Source of the DNA: Scardovia wiggsiae F0424
GTDB lineage: Bacteria; Actinomycetota; Actinomycetes; Actinomycetales; Bifidobacteriaceae
NCBI RefSeq assembly: GCF_000269605.1
Contig: NZ_AKCI01000001.1
Coordinates: 1,486,818 to 1,550,817, forward strand
Length of the DNA stretch: 64,000 nt
Direction of reading: 5' to 3'
The translations under genes were made by a program, and so were the position numbers. Of this stretch, positions 8,676-18,329 are shown one piece after another (positions within the stretch are counted from its first letter, which is position 1; the number at the start of each line of letters is the position of its first letter). The notes beneath the pieces are model-generated. The model saw only the letters and a list, made by a program, of their open reading frames with translations. It did no database searches and was not told the origin of the DNA.

Positions 8676-9800
8676 TTATACGCTCAGGAATTCCAGTGTT
8701 TTTTCAACGAAAGGTGCAAAAATATCGTTATGGCATTCGTTCAGCGTATGCGGGGCGTGCGGGACGAGCACCCTCTCAATATCCCCATCGGCGCTGAGCA
8801 CTGTGTCAACAAAATCTTCGATTGCATCCAAGCGCACAGAAGTATCATTCTCTGCTTTGAACAGCAGGATAGGAGCCTGTATGCGTGCACAGTTTTCGGG
8901 TTCAAGGACCGACCTGCTTAAGGCGAAAGCTTCCGCAAGCCACTGGTATGCCGGTGCGCTTGTCTGATAGTGAACATCTGCGAGGCGTGCGTCAAAACCC
9001 CATTGCGCGCGGGCAGGCGATTTTCCGCGTACACTTTCCGCGTCAAGCACAGGGCTGAAAGGTTTTTGAGTAAATATGCGGTTTTTCCCTTTGCCCATCA
9101 TGCAGATAACCCTGGCTGCCGCGCGTGCAAGGGGTGCCGGCACACCTGCGGTCTGGGGCATGACCATGGGGGAGCTGAGTACTATCCTGCTGAACAGTTC
9201 CGGGTATTGCTGCGCCAGGCTGATGCCGATCCCTCCGCCCATAGAATGGGCAAAGAGTCCCAGTGCCCCTGCAGTGTGCGGCTGTACGACCTCTCTGGTG
9301 AATTTTGCGAGGTCAAGGACGTATCTGCGCCAGTCGTCTATCCAGACAACGGACGGATCTGAAACATCGTGCGGTGAAAGCCCATGCCCGCGGTGCTCCA
9401 TTATCCATACATCAAAACCCGCCTGGAAAAAGTAGTAGGACAGCTCGGCATAGTGGCCGATGATCCCGGTAATACCATGTGAAATAACAATGCCGGGCCT
9501 GCCGTCCCGCTGCCTGCTTCCATCCTCTGTCTGCCGCGTCTGTCGTGCGTGCTGTTCCTGCTGCGGCGGGGTTTTATCTTCCGCACTTTTGCTGTGGGTA
9601 TATGAAACGTAATGCAGCATCCCGTTATGCGACCCGTCCGGTATGGGCAGCTCACGGAGATCCTTGTGCGTTGCGGGTTCCATCCACCCCTCTGTACGGA
9701 CCTGCGCAAGTGCGGGCAGGACAATGTGTTCCATGGTGCGGGCATAATCGTTTTCACTAAGGATGTGCACATTCTTGAGGTTTATCATCGTTGAAACCAT
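8676..9800 (-). CDS. Alpha/beta hydrolase (monoacylglycerol-lipase / lysophospholipase type)
   Basis: 374 residues. The core fold starts near residue 100 (GIVISHGITGIIGHYAEL, oxyanion-hole region). It carries MEHRGHGLS and the nucleophile elbow AHSMGGG (GxSxG). A late acidic residue (KAENDTSVRLDA) and His (PHAPHTLNE) complete a plausible triad. The first ~95 residues are an extra segment with a polar, low-complexity part (about 70-98). There is no signal peptide, so it is probably cytosolic. The ATG at 9800 has no obvious SD; a second ATG at 9788 is possible. Exact substrate unknown. Confidence 0.85.
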   Translation of the reverse strand: MVSTMINLKNVHILSENDYARTMEHIVLPALAQVRTEGWMEPATHKDLRELPIPDGSHNGMLHYVSYTHSKSAEDKTPPQQEQHARQTRQTEDGSRQRDGRPGIVISHGITGIIGHYAELSYYFFQAGFDVWIMEHRGHGLSPHDVSDPSVVWIDDWRRYVLDLAKFTREVVQPHTAGALGLFAHSMGGGIGISLAQQYPELFSRIVLSSPMVMPQTAGVPAPLARAAARVICMMGKGKNRIFTQKPFSPVLDAESVRGKSPARAQWGFDARLADVHYQTSAPAYQWLAEAFALSRSVLEPENCARIQAPILLFKAENDTSVRLDAIEDFVDTVLSADGDIERVLVPHAPHTLNECHNDIFAPFVEKTLEFLSV

Positions 9801-9889
9801 ATATTTATTCTACACCATGAATGAGGATTATAAAGCGTAACAGGTAAATTAGCTGTATAACACCTTTATACCAGCTGGACAGGCAGTAT

Positions 9890-10240
9890 TCAGCCGTTGT
9901 CCGGAGAAGAAGGGCGGCGTTTTGCAGTGCGCTGTGCTGCCATGTTATATACCTCATTTTCATCGCGGACCCCTACGATGATTATCAGCATTTGATGCTG
10001 TACCCGTTCCAGGCGATAGGCGATCCGTATTCCATCTTTGCGTAGTTTGACTTTAAGAAGGCCTGTAAGGTTATTGCCAGATCTGTTTCCCAGCGGTTTT
10101 CCATAACCGCCCTCACTCTGGGGCAGCGGATTGGCCCTGACTTTTTTGATTGCCTTGTAAACGTGTGATTTACGGGGTTCGCCGAGTTTCTTCATGTCGT
10201 CCCGGGCCTCGGGGAGCCATTTTTCAGTCCACCGGATCAT
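9890..10240 (-). CDS. RelE/ParE-superfamily toxin
   Basis: 116 residues, basic, with the compact alpha/beta RelE pattern: an N-terminal strand (IRWTEKWLPEARDDMKKL), two helices, then LLKVKLRKDGIRIAYRL and a final strand IIIVGVRDENEVY. This family includes ribosome-dependent mRNA interferases and gyrase poisons; the sequence does not decide which. The start overlaps the antitoxin stop by 4 nt (ATGA), the standard antitoxin-first layout. The ~15-residue polar C-terminal tail is longer than usual. Confidence 0.85.
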   Translation of the reverse strand: MIRWTEKWLPEARDDMKKLGEPRKSHVYKAIKKVRANPLPQSEGGYGKPLGNRSGNNLTGLLKVKLRKDGIRIAYRLERVQHQMLIIIVGVRDENEVYNMAAQRTAKRRPSSPDNG

Positions 10241-10545
10241 TCGAAGTCTGCCTCGTAGCCATCGTCAACGGGCGTATAGTTTTCTCCCCATACGTCGTTG
10301 GGATCAAGAAGCCCATGGTGGGAGCCGCTCAGGCGCTCCTGTGCAAGCTGAAGGAGCCCGAGGTCTTCCATTGCCTCATCGTATTTTTTGAAATCTTCAG
10401 GGCTGATAATAATTGCACTGGGTTTGTTGTTTTTAAGGACGATTACCGGCGATCCGTCTGAAACGCGCGCGAATGCTTTGCTTGCGCCTCCCTGATTGAA
10501 AGTGCTGATGGGGACTATGTTATCAATAAGGGTTGCGGTATCCAT
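10237..10545 (-). CDS. Phd/YefM-family antitoxin
   Basis: 102 residues. The N-terminal ~65 residues fit the Phd/YefM DNA-binding fold: IVPISTFNQGGASKAFARV, then SPVIVLKNNKPSAIIISPEDFKKYDE. The acidic C-terminus (DVWGENYTPVDDGYEADFE) is the likely toxin-neutralising segment. An SD-like AAAAGGAC stands about 5 nt before the ATG. The AT-rich sequence upstream (10560-10600) probably holds the autoregulated promoter, but I could not fix its hexamers. Confidence 0.87.
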   Translation of the reverse strand: MDTATLIDNIVPISTFNQGGASKAFARVSDGSPVIVLKNNKPSAIIISPEDFKKYDEAMEDLGLLQLAQERLSGSHHGLLDPNDVWGENYTPVDDGYEADFE

Positions 10546-10734
10546 CGGTCTGTCCTTTTCTTTACATTAATATATTCATTACAATAATAAGTACCTTCAG
10601 TATAGAATGGGAACAGAATTCCGTCAACAGGCATGCGGGATACCTTCTGCCCGGCAGCCTTTATATGAGGGTTCCGGGGGAGTCCGGTACATGGCACGGC
10701 ATAAAGATATCAATGCCCGTACTATAGTTAAGTA

Positions 10735-10748
10735 TTTACGGTCGTAAA
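10735..10748. promoter_or_regulatory. Palindrome upstream of the YhgE/Pip operon, possible repressor operator
   Basis: A perfect inverted repeat, TTTACG-GT-CGTAAA, lies 52 bp before the first YhgE/Pip start. A TACTAT hexamer about 15 bp further upstream could be a -10 box. TetR-type regulators often control YhgE/Pip genes, but no regulator gene is adjacent here, so assignment as an operator is inference. Confidence 0.3.
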
Positions 10749-10799
10749 ACGGAAGCAGATAGTACTTAGTGCTGCTTAAGGGCTATTGGAGGCTAAAGT

Positions 10800-13487
10800 A
10801 TGGCATGGCGTATTTTTGTGCGCGACGCTAAGCGTGTCCTGCGCAACCCCGTTGCCCTCATTGTTACTATCGCTATCGCTTTCCTGCCCGGGCTGTATGC
10901 ATGGGCAAACATAGCTGCCAACTGGGATCCGTATTCCAGTTCGGGGAACCTCCAGGTCGCTGTAGCCAATGAAGATGCCGGGTCGTACAGTTCCCTGACG
11001 GGGAAAGTCAACATCGGCAAACAGCTGATGGAACAGCTGAAAAGCAACCATTCCCTGGGGTGGCAGTTCGTTTCCGGTGACGGGGCCAGGGAAGGGGTCG
11101 CTTCCGGCAGGTATTATGCTGCACTCATAGTACCCAGGGACTTCAGCTCCCATCTTGTGGGTGCACTTGAAGGTTCAGGCAGACGTCCGCAGCTCCAGTA
11201 TTATGTGAACGAAAAACTGAACCCTATCGCCCCTAAGGTTACTGATATCGGCGCTTCAACAGTTGAAGGTAAAATCAACACTGAATTTACGCGGCAGGTC
11301 AGCAAAGCTGTTGTTGCCCAGCTGCGGAAGGCCCGTACCGATATTGATAACGGTCTTGCTTCAACGCGCGATGATGCAGTCTCTTCTACTGAAGATGCGC
11401 TGAAAAATATAGAATCGACGCGAAAATCAATAGACGGCCTGGTCACGTCGCTGAAAGGGTCGAAATCTTCCCTTAAAACTGTAGACAAAACGCTCGGTGA
11501 CCTTGGCACATCAGTGGAAGATATGCGGAGATCCCTTAAAAATACGCAGAAACTCATATCGTCTACAAGGAAAAGTGCAGATAAATTCAATTCGTCGGCC
11601 AGCCTGCTGCTGTCCAATGGGGCGTCCAACCTGTCGCTGCTGTCGATGCAGGCAGGGAATGCCACGTCAACGATCGACCAGGCTCTTACTGATGTTTCTG
11701 TAAGCGCGAATGACGTGCAGGCAAAGCTCAGCCTGATAGTCTCCCTCAATGACAGCATCGTGTCGCAGCTGGGCAATGCACTGGAAAATTCGGGTATACC
11801 GCGAGGGTCTGATACATATAAGGCTATGGAGGCGCAGATCAGTACGCTGCGTGACCGGGCGAATGCCCAGCGCGCTGCGCTGCAGAATTTTACTTCTGCA
11901 TCCCGCTCAGCGCTCAGCAGTGCCCAGACGGCGGCCAATAATATGGGATCAGCACTGTCTAACGGGGCAAACAGCGGCGCGAACCTTCTCAATACTGCGA
12001 ACAGCCAGCTGAACGGGAACCTTTCTGCAACATTTTCCGCAACATTGGGGTCGTTTGAATCTTTGATATCATCTGCAGATGGGACGCTTATCGCCCTCAG
12101 CTCCAATATTTCCCAGACCAGGCATATACTTTCCCAGCTTGACGGGCTTATAGGCCGGACTTCCGCAACGCTTTCGGCTACTTCAGGTTCATTAGGCAAG
12201 GCCGCACGCCAGCTTGATAAGATCCGCACAGATCTCGTTGCGCTTGACAGCTCCCGTATCTGGCGTGAGCTCCGGAATATATCCCTTGACCCCCAGGAGA
12301 TCAGCACCTTTATTTCGTCGCCTGTCTCCCTGGAAACAAAGGCCGTGTATCCGATATCGAATTACGGGTCTGCAATCGCGCCGTTTTATACCAATCTTGC
12401 ATTATGGGTCGGCGGTTTTATCCTTATTGCAATCATCAAAATTGAAGTTGACCGCGAAGGATTGAAAAAGTTCAGGGCCAGGGACGCCTATATGGGCCGT
12501 TTCCTCATATTCCTGGGGATCGGCCTGTTCCAGGGGCTGATTACGACTGTTGGCGATCTGCTTATGGGCATCCAGTGCAAGGACCCGGTACTGTTCATCC
12601 TGGCCGGCGTATTCCTTTCCTTTACTTACGTCAGTATTATTTATGCATTGTCAACAACGTTCAAGCATATTGGCAAAGCAATCGGCGTACTTTTAGTGAT
12701 TGTGCAGATACCGGGCTCTTCGGGGACATACCCCATTGAGCTGATGCCCAAGTTTTTCCGCAATATTGAGCCATGGCTCCCCTTCACGTACGGGATCAAC
12801 GCGATGCGGGAAACCATCGGAGGCCTGTATAAAGCCGCATATTGGCACAATATCGCGATGCTTCTCCCGTTTATTATCGGCGCGTTCCTTGTGGGCATCT
12901 ATGTGCGCCCGTATATGCTGAACCTTAATGCTTTATTTGACAGGCGCCTGGGCGAGACTGACCTGTTTATTGCGGAAAAGAATAACCTGACGAATTCCAG
13001 GTTCAGGCTGTCCAACATACTGCAGAACCTTTTGGACAGTGCCGGATATAAGGAACGGATACGGAAGAGGTCCCAGGCATTCCTGCGGGTATATCCCCGC
13101 CTTATAGCGGGCGGGATCGCTTCCATAATCATCATACCTATTATTTTCCTGGTTCTTATGTTCGTTGTGCCTGTAAAAATAGGTTTCCTTATAGCATGGA
13201 TAGTTTCCATCATCGTCATAGATATGTTCCTGATAATCCTTGAATATATGCGCGAATCATACACCCGTGAGCTGGGGCTGTCGGAGATGACTGGCGAACG
13301 TATGCGGACCAGCGTACTCGACCATATACGCAGGCGCTGGTTCCCTGCGGATGACAGTACGGATGCTCAGGACGGCGCTGATGATGCGGAAAGGGATACG
13401 GGCGCCGATACCGGCAGTAGCGGATCCGGAGCTGCCGGTCCGGCCGCAGAAGGCGGCACAGGCAAGGGGAGAGGAGGCCGCTCATGA
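10800..13487 (+). CDS. YhgE/Pip-family membrane protein, first of pair
   Basis: 895 residues. It opens with the family N-terminus (FVRDAKRVLRNPVALIVTI), one TM helix (about 12-35) and a conserved NIAANWDPYSSSGNLQVAVAN-like segment. A long extracytoplasmic helical region (about 150-490) is rich in Ser, Leu and Asp heptads. Then come six ABC-2-type TM helices. Two further TM helices (about 760-805) and a basic, then Gly/Ala-rich tail are unusual for the family. Homologues include the B. subtilis/Lactococcus phage-infection proteins and, more distantly, EsaA/YueB of type VIIb secretion. SD GGAGG precedes the ATG. The stop overlaps the next gene as ATGA. Confidence 0.88.
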   Translation: MAWRIFVRDAKRVLRNPVALIVTIAIAFLPGLYAWANIAANWDPYSSSGNLQVAVANEDAGSYSSLTGKVNIGKQLMEQLKSNHSLGWQFVSGDGAREGVASGRYYAALIVPRDFSSHLVGALEGSGRRPQLQYYVNEKLNPIAPKVTDIGASTVEGKINTEFTRQVSKAVVAQLRKARTDIDNGLASTRDDAVSSTEDALKNIESTRKSIDGLVTSLKGSKSSLKTVDKTLGDLGTSVEDMRRSLKNTQKLISSTRKSADKFNSSASLLLSNGASNLSLLSMQAGNATSTIDQALTDVSVSANDVQAKLSLIVSLNDSIVSQLGNALENSGIPRGSDTYKAMEAQISTLRDRANAQRAALQNFTSASRSALSSAQTAANNMGSALSNGANSGANLLNTANSQLNGNLSATFSATLGSFESLISSADGTLIALSSNISQTRHILSQLDGLIGRTSATLSATSGSLGKAARQLDKIRTDLVALDSSRIWRELRNISLDPQEISTFISSPVSLETKAVYPISNYGSAIAPFYTNLALWVGGFILIAIIKIEVDREGLKKFRARDAYMGRFLIFLGIGLFQGLITTVGDLLMGIQCKDPVLFILAGVFLSFTYVSIIYALSTTFKHIGKAIGVLLVIVQIPGSSGTYPIELMPKFFRNIEPWLPFTYGINAMRETIGGLYKAAYWHNIAMLLPFIIGAFLVGIYVRPYMLNLNALFDRRLGETDLFIAEKNNLTNSRFRLSNILQNLLDSAGYKERIRKRSQAFLRVYPRLIAGGIASIIIIPIIFLVLMFVVPVKIGFLIAWIVSIIVIDMFLIILEYMRESYTRELGLSEMTGERMRTSVLDHIRRRWFPADDSTDAQDGADDAERDTGADTGSSGSGAAGPAAEGGTGKGRGGRS

Positions 13488-15772
13488 AACATATCTGGCG
13501 GATTTTCGTACGCGACCTGCGCAATGCTACTAAAAACGTTATCGGCATAGTGGTGCTTATGGGGCTGGTGATCGTCCCTGCCATGTACGCATGGTTCAAT
13601 ATTGCGGCCAGCTGGGACCCCTACGGGAATACCAGAAACCTCAAGGTGGCAGTCGCCAATTCCGATAAAGGGTATAAGTCTGACCTCATCCCCGTCACTG
13701 TGAATGCGGGCAACACTATTGAAGCCGCCTTGCGCACGAATAAACAGCTAGACTGGCAGTTTGAAAACGAAAAAGACGCGATAGACGGCGTAAAATCAGG
13801 GAAATTCTATGCGGCGATCATCATCCCCGGGTCTTTCAGCAAAGATATGATGACCCTCTTCTCGCCCCATGCCACGCGGGCAAAACTGACTTATTACATC
13901 AATGAAAAATCGAATGCGATCGCGCCCCATATAACAGATAAAGGGGCGGATTCCATCGTTGCGCAGATAGATTCCACATTCACAAAAACACTGGCAAATA
14001 TTGCGCTGGACCTGGCAGGTTCGCTATCCAGATATTCCAGTAACGGGAACCTTGATTCGTACGTCACGAACGCCGTCAATAATCTGAATTCTATGGCGGA
14101 CGGCCTGGAATCAGCATCAAACCAGATGACAGCATATTCCGGGCTGCTGGGCAGCTCTGCAGACCTTATCAAGTCTGCCCAGGACCTTATGAAGCAGACC
14201 GGGCAGGGGGCGTCATCCCTGAAAGATGCACTGAAAAACACAGCGGCATCCGCAAAATCTTTGAGATCAGCTCTGAACACTTCCGGATCTGCTATGGAGA
14301 AGGCTTTGGATTCCAGCGAGAAAAGCCTGTCGTCGTTAAGCAGCCAGGTTGATACGCTTATGGACGGAGTCTCGGGCAGGGCAGGGACGTGGAGATCGGA
14401 TCTGGACTCGCTGTCTGCTGCGGTACGGGACCAGGCCGGCAAATATACTGTTGCCGCAGATTCGCTCCAGAGGCTGCGCGATTCGATAGCATCTGATGCA
14501 TCCCTGAGCGCCGCAGCACGTTCCCAGATGACGGGCGTGCTTGACGCCCAGGTATCGCAGCTTAAATCTGTGGCCCGGGACCATACGGACCTGGCTAAGG
14601 CCCTCAGCGATACAGGTACAGCACTCACCACTGCAGATTCGGCTGTCAGCACGCAGCGCGCCCGGATGAAAAAGCAGATAGCAGACATTATTTCTTCTGT
14701 CCGGCGTGCAAAAAAAGATTTCAACGATACTGTCAGACCGCAGCTGGACCAGCTGTCCGGCTCTGTTTCCAAGGTTTTCTCAGGCCTTGATTCGATCAAT
14801 GCCGATATGTCCGGTGTGGCATCGGATATTTCAAACTTCAGCTCTACGACATCATCCAGCATTGCGGATATCCGTAAATCGCTGGATTCAGGTGCGGGCA
14901 ACCTCAGCAGGACTGCGGCCAGGCTGCGCGCTTTTACAGCAAAAATAGCCAATACAGGGGTCAAGGGGCTTCTTTCGCAGCTCGGCTCAAGTAAGAATAT
15001 TGATGCATCCCTGCTCGCCAGCCTTCTCGCACAGCCGGTAGGGCTTGAGCGCCATGCCGTATACCCTATGGAGAATTACGGCTCACAGATGGCCCCGTTC
15101 TATACAGTCCTGGCTATCTGGGTTGGAAGCGTCATATTGGTGGCAATGATGGAGGCAAAAATCTCTGATGAGGGGAAGGCTGCTGCCCTGAAACTGAAAG
15201 AAGTGCCTGTACTGGTGGGCGGTAAACCGCTGCGGGCTGAAACGCCGGGGAATATGCGTTTCCTTGGGCTGCATCTGAACGAAGAATATTTCGGACGCTA
15301 TATAATATTCATGCTTCTTGCCCTCGCCCAGGCAACACTGATATGCATGGGGGACCTGTGGTTCCTGAAAATACAGTGTGAAAAACCGTGGCAGTTCTTT
15401 GTAGCGGGATGGCTGTGCGCATTCGTCTTTTCCAGCCTTATGTATGCGCTTACTGTGGCATTCGGTGCAGCGGGCAAAGCTATAGCTGTAGTCCTTCTTG
15501 TCATGCAGGTTGCCGGTACCGGAGGGACATTCCCTATACAGATGCTCCCTGAACCGTTCCAGGTGATCTACCCGCTGTTCCCCTTCCCCTATGCTATCAA
15601 TGCAATGAGGGAGGCGATAGCAGGCCCCTACCGCGCGAATTACGGCATATATATGGCCCAGCTGTCTATTTTTGCGCTCGCTGCCCTGTTTATAGGTGTT
15701 ATCCTGCGCAGGCCGTTTATCCTGATGACAACATGGTTCACAAGGCAGGTCGACAGCACCAAAGTATACTGA
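13484..15772 (+). CDS. YhgE/Pip-family membrane protein, second of pair
   Basis: 762 residues, a paralogue of the upstream gene. It shares the opening IWRIFVRDLRNATKNV, the first TM helix and ASWDPYGNTRNLKVAVAN. The helical extracytoplasmic stalk (about 150-500) and C-terminal membrane domain of about six TM helices (about 530-750, ending IGVILRRPFIL) are also shared. It lacks the extra C-terminal TM pair of its partner. Coupled translation (ATGA) suggests the two form a heteromer. Function of the family is not settled; an ABC-2-like or EsaA-like role is possible. Confidence 0.88.
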   Translation: MKHIWRIFVRDLRNATKNVIGIVVLMGLVIVPAMYAWFNIAASWDPYGNTRNLKVAVANSDKGYKSDLIPVTVNAGNTIEAALRTNKQLDWQFENEKDAIDGVKSGKFYAAIIIPGSFSKDMMTLFSPHATRAKLTYYINEKSNAIAPHITDKGADSIVAQIDSTFTKTLANIALDLAGSLSRYSSNGNLDSYVTNAVNNLNSMADGLESASNQMTAYSGLLGSSADLIKSAQDLMKQTGQGASSLKDALKNTAASAKSLRSALNTSGSAMEKALDSSEKSLSSLSSQVDTLMDGVSGRAGTWRSDLDSLSAAVRDQAGKYTVAADSLQRLRDSIASDASLSAAARSQMTGVLDAQVSQLKSVARDHTDLAKALSDTGTALTTADSAVSTQRARMKKQIADIISSVRRAKKDFNDTVRPQLDQLSGSVSKVFSGLDSINADMSGVASDISNFSSTTSSSIADIRKSLDSGAGNLSRTAARLRAFTAKIANTGVKGLLSQLGSSKNIDASLLASLLAQPVGLERHAVYPMENYGSQMAPFYTVLAIWVGSVILVAMMEAKISDEGKAAALKLKEVPVLVGGKPLRAETPGNMRFLGLHLNEEYFGRYIIFMLLALAQATLICMGDLWFLKIQCEKPWQFFVAGWLCAFVFSSLMYALTVAFGAAGKAIAVVLLVMQVAGTGGTFPIQMLPEPFQVIYPLFPFPYAINAMREAIAGPYRANYGIYMAQLSIFALAALFIGVILRRPFILMTTWFTRQVDSTKVY

Positions 15773-15774
15773 TA

Positions 15775-15793
15775 CTGCCGGCAACACCGGCAG
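15775..15793 (+). terminator. Hairpin just after the YhgE/Pip pair
   Basis: CTGCCGG-CAACA-CCGGCAG, a perfect 7-bp stem with a 5-nt loop, starts 2 nt after the stop codon. No U-tract follows, so it may stabilise or partly terminate the transcript before the HdeD-like gene rather than act as a strong terminator. Confidence 0.35.
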
Positions 15794-15874
15794 CCGTATG
15801 CTGAAGGCCCTGCCTGAGTATCCTGCTGGTACAGCAAATCAGTGATTATATTAGTGACTATAAGGAGGCAAAAT

Positions 15875-16459
15875 ATGTCACAGCAATTCGATCATATCCC
15901 GGATTTCTTTGAAACGGTTACTGATGAACTCGCCAGAGTCGTCCGCAGGAATACTATTATCCTGAGTATCGTAGCCATTGTGGCAGGTGTCTGCCTGCTG
16001 GCCTGGCCGGGGCACACACTTGCAGTTGTTGCTGTTATCATGGGGCTTTATTTTATTGTCGATGCCATTGTGCGCCTGGTGGCATTATTCCGCATCAAAG
16101 GCATATCGGATGGATGGAGGGTACTCCAGATACTGCTCAGCATACTTCTGCTGATCGCGGGTATTTCCGTCCTTCGGGCACCGTTCATTTCCGGTGCATG
16201 GCTTGCAGTTTATATGACGATTTTTGTTGGAATCTCATGGCTCATTGAAGGTATGATGTCATTCGCTACAGCTGCCACACAGCTTGCACCGGGCTGGTCC
16301 ATATTCTACGGGCTGCTTTCTGTTATAGCTGGTATCGTTGTTCTGGCATCACCGGCATGGAGCACAGAGTTCTTTATCATCTTTGCGGGTATAGCGCTCA
16401 TTGTTCTCGGTATCTCTGCAGCAGTGCGGGCTTTTGCAATATCGAAATCGCTGAATTAA
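15875..16459 (+). CDS. HdeD-like membrane protein (DUF308)
   Basis: 194 residues from the chosen ATG, which has a clear SD (AAGGAGG, 5 nt spacing); an upstream in-frame ATG at 15842 has none. Six TM helices are visible in three pairs (IILSIVAIVAGVCLLAWPG, LAVVAVIMGLYFIVDAIVRL and so on), with the DUF308 repeats around WPG and SPAW. In E. coli HdeD is linked to acid resistance at high cell density; the role here is unknown. It is followed by an intrinsic terminator at 16530. Confidence 0.8.
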   Translation: MSQQFDHIPDFFETVTDELARVVRRNTIILSIVAIVAGVCLLAWPGHTLAVVAVIMGLYFIVDAIVRLVALFRIKGISDGWRVLQILLSILLLIAGISVLRAPFISGAWLAVYMTIFVGISWLIEGMMSFATAATQLAPGWSIFYGLLSVIAGIVVLASPAWSTEFFIIFAGIALIVLGISAAVRAFAISKSLN

Positions 16460-16529
16460 ATGCTGCTGGCAGTACGATAACAGGATCAGCTGAATGGCTG
16501 ACCGATAATAACTGGTAATGGATATCTAA

Positions 16530-16568
16530 GGATGCCCCGGAAATTTTCCCCGGCATCCATTTTATTTA
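16530..16568 (+). terminator. Intrinsic terminator after the HdeD-like gene
   Basis: GGATGCC (16530-16536) pairs with GGCATCC (16552-16558), followed by ATTTTATTTATT. Confidence 0.75.
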
Positions 16569-16635
16569 TTTAGTGAACTTTTATTTAACGGACTTTTATT
16601 TAACGGATACTGGGATATCAGGTGTATACAAATAC

Positions 16636-16722
<87 letters not shown>

Positions 16723-16823
16723 GTACCTGAAAAACTTTAACACGCACCCACCCCAGACCCTGCATGGGTGCCCGGGCTGGCGTGGCGCGATCTCCGGGAC
16801 AGTTATTTTCTATGGCCTGTATC

Positions 16824-18110
16824 TTATCCCCTTGACCCGTGCGCATAAAAACGTGAGAGGGTATCATTTTTGAACTCGGTGAAATACCCGCCGTCGATTG
16901 AAGCGCGTATATCATCAAGGAGGCGTATAAAGAATCTTTCATTATGGATCGTTGCCAGCGTTGCGCCGGCCATTTCCCCGGCGTGCAGAAGGTGGCAGAC
17001 GTAAGCGCGCGAATAGTTTTTGCATGTGTAGCAGTCGCACCCGTCTTCTATCGGCCTGAAATCGTTGCGCATAGCTGAACGCTTTACGTTCCAGCGCCCG
17101 TCGCGCGTATAGACTGCACCGTTTCTGGCTGTACGTGCAGGCGCAACGCAGTCGAACGTATCCCCGCCGTTTTCTACACATGCAAAAATGTCATCCACAG
17201 CTGCAATGCCGAGGACATGACGGGGCTTGCCCTCGGGCAGTTCGTCGCATATCCATGAACAGATATCGCCGATAATGCGTTTTTCAATGGCCCCGCCGAT
17301 GCCGAAACCGTCAAATCCTAAAGAACCGATCTGCGAGGCAGCTTTTCTGCGCAGATCCTCGTAATTCGCCCCCTGGACTACACCGAACAGAGCCTGATAT
17401 GGTTTGCCGGTGCGCTCCGCCGTCAGCTTCTCGTGCTCCGCTATGCATCGTTTCGCCCACCGGAAGGTCCGTTCGACTGATTTCTCCTGATAGTGCCGGG
17501 TATTCATCAGCGTTGTCAGCTCGTCAAAAGCAAACATGATGTCTGCGCCGATCTTGTGCTGTATCTGCATAGAGATTTCAGCGGAAAAGCGTTTCTGTGC
17601 ACCGTTAAGCGGGGATTTGAAGGTTACCCCGTCCTCATCGACGAAAGCCAGCCGGTTCTTGCCTTTGGCTATCACATCGTCGGATTTCTTCCCTTCAGTA
17701 TCCATTGCCAGCGTCTTCTTGAAACCGGCTCCGAGGGAGAGCACCTGGAAACCGCCGGAATCTGTGTATGTAGGCTTGTCCCAGTGCATGAATTCATTCA
17801 GCCCGCCGGCTGCGTCAAGGATATCTTCGCCCGGGCGCTCAAAAAGGTGGAAAGCATTAGACAGCATGCATTGTGCGCCAAGGGCTTCCATCTGTTCGGG
17901 GAGCACTGCTTTCATGGTACCCTGAGTGGCGACGGGAACGAACGCGGGAGTGCGGATATCGCCGTGCGGTGTGCGGATCATTCCCGTGCGGCCATGGTGC
18001 CCGGGCAGCTGCGTGGAAATCTCAAATCCAAATGCAGAGCGGTCGCCGGGCTGTCCCGGGCGCGCACCCCGCGGTACGGGAAGTTTGGCTGTCTTTTCGT
18101 TCTTCATCAT
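16824..18110 (-). CDS. tgt: tRNA-guanine transglycosylase (queuine tRNA-ribosyltransferase)
   Basis: 428 residues. It exchanges guanine-34 of GUN-anticodon tRNAs for a queuosine precursor. TYTDSGGFQVLS holds the general-base Asp (residue 117). FDCVAPARTARNG contains the nucleophilic Asp. The zinc site is built from CDCYTC, Cys in YVCHL, and His. FGVVQGANY and GFGIGGAIEKRI line the base pocket. An N-terminal ~27-residue polar extension precedes the barrel, so a start further in is possible; no clear SD stands before the ATG at 18110. It lies 100 bp from tRNA-Leu, same strand. Confidence 0.95.
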   Translation of the reverse strand: MMKNEKTAKLPVPRGARPGQPGDRSAFGFEISTQLPGHHGRTGMIRTPHGDIRTPAFVPVATQGTMKAVLPEQMEALGAQCMLSNAFHLFERPGEDILDAAGGLNEFMHWDKPTYTDSGGFQVLSLGAGFKKTLAMDTEGKKSDDVIAKGKNRLAFVDEDGVTFKSPLNGAQKRFSAEISMQIQHKIGADIMFAFDELTTLMNTRHYQEKSVERTFRWAKRCIAEHEKLTAERTGKPYQALFGVVQGANYEDLRRKAASQIGSLGFDGFGIGGAIEKRIIGDICSWICDELPEGKPRHVLGIAAVDDIFACVENGGDTFDCVAPARTARNGAVYTRDGRWNVKRSAMRNDFRPIEDGCDCYTCKNYSRAYVCHLLHAGEMAGATLATIHNERFFIRLLDDIRASIDGGYFTEFKNDTLSRFYAHGSRG

Positions 18111-18329
18111 TCTGTGTTTCTGTTATTTGTTTTGTTATCTGTTGTTAAGTGCCCTGCGGCTGTCTGCTCCTGCTGTTGAGCAGCTCAGGACTGATCCGGT
18201 TCCGGCCCCGGTCTTCTGCAGGCTTCAGGTTTTATGCTTCCTGACTATTGTGCACAAACCCCTCTATTTTATGGCTGCCGGTACCAGGCCTGTGTGCGTT
18301 TTTATAGTATCCGGCCGTGTCTGCTCAGA

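Noticed and set aside
11201..12307. Long minus-strand open frame inside the first YhgE/Pip gene
   Set aside because: It is the antisense shadow of a Ser-rich helical region; no SD, no domain, odd composition.
13894..14964. Long minus-strand open frame inside the second YhgE/Pip gene
   Set aside because: Same antisense effect of the biased stalk sequence; no independent support.
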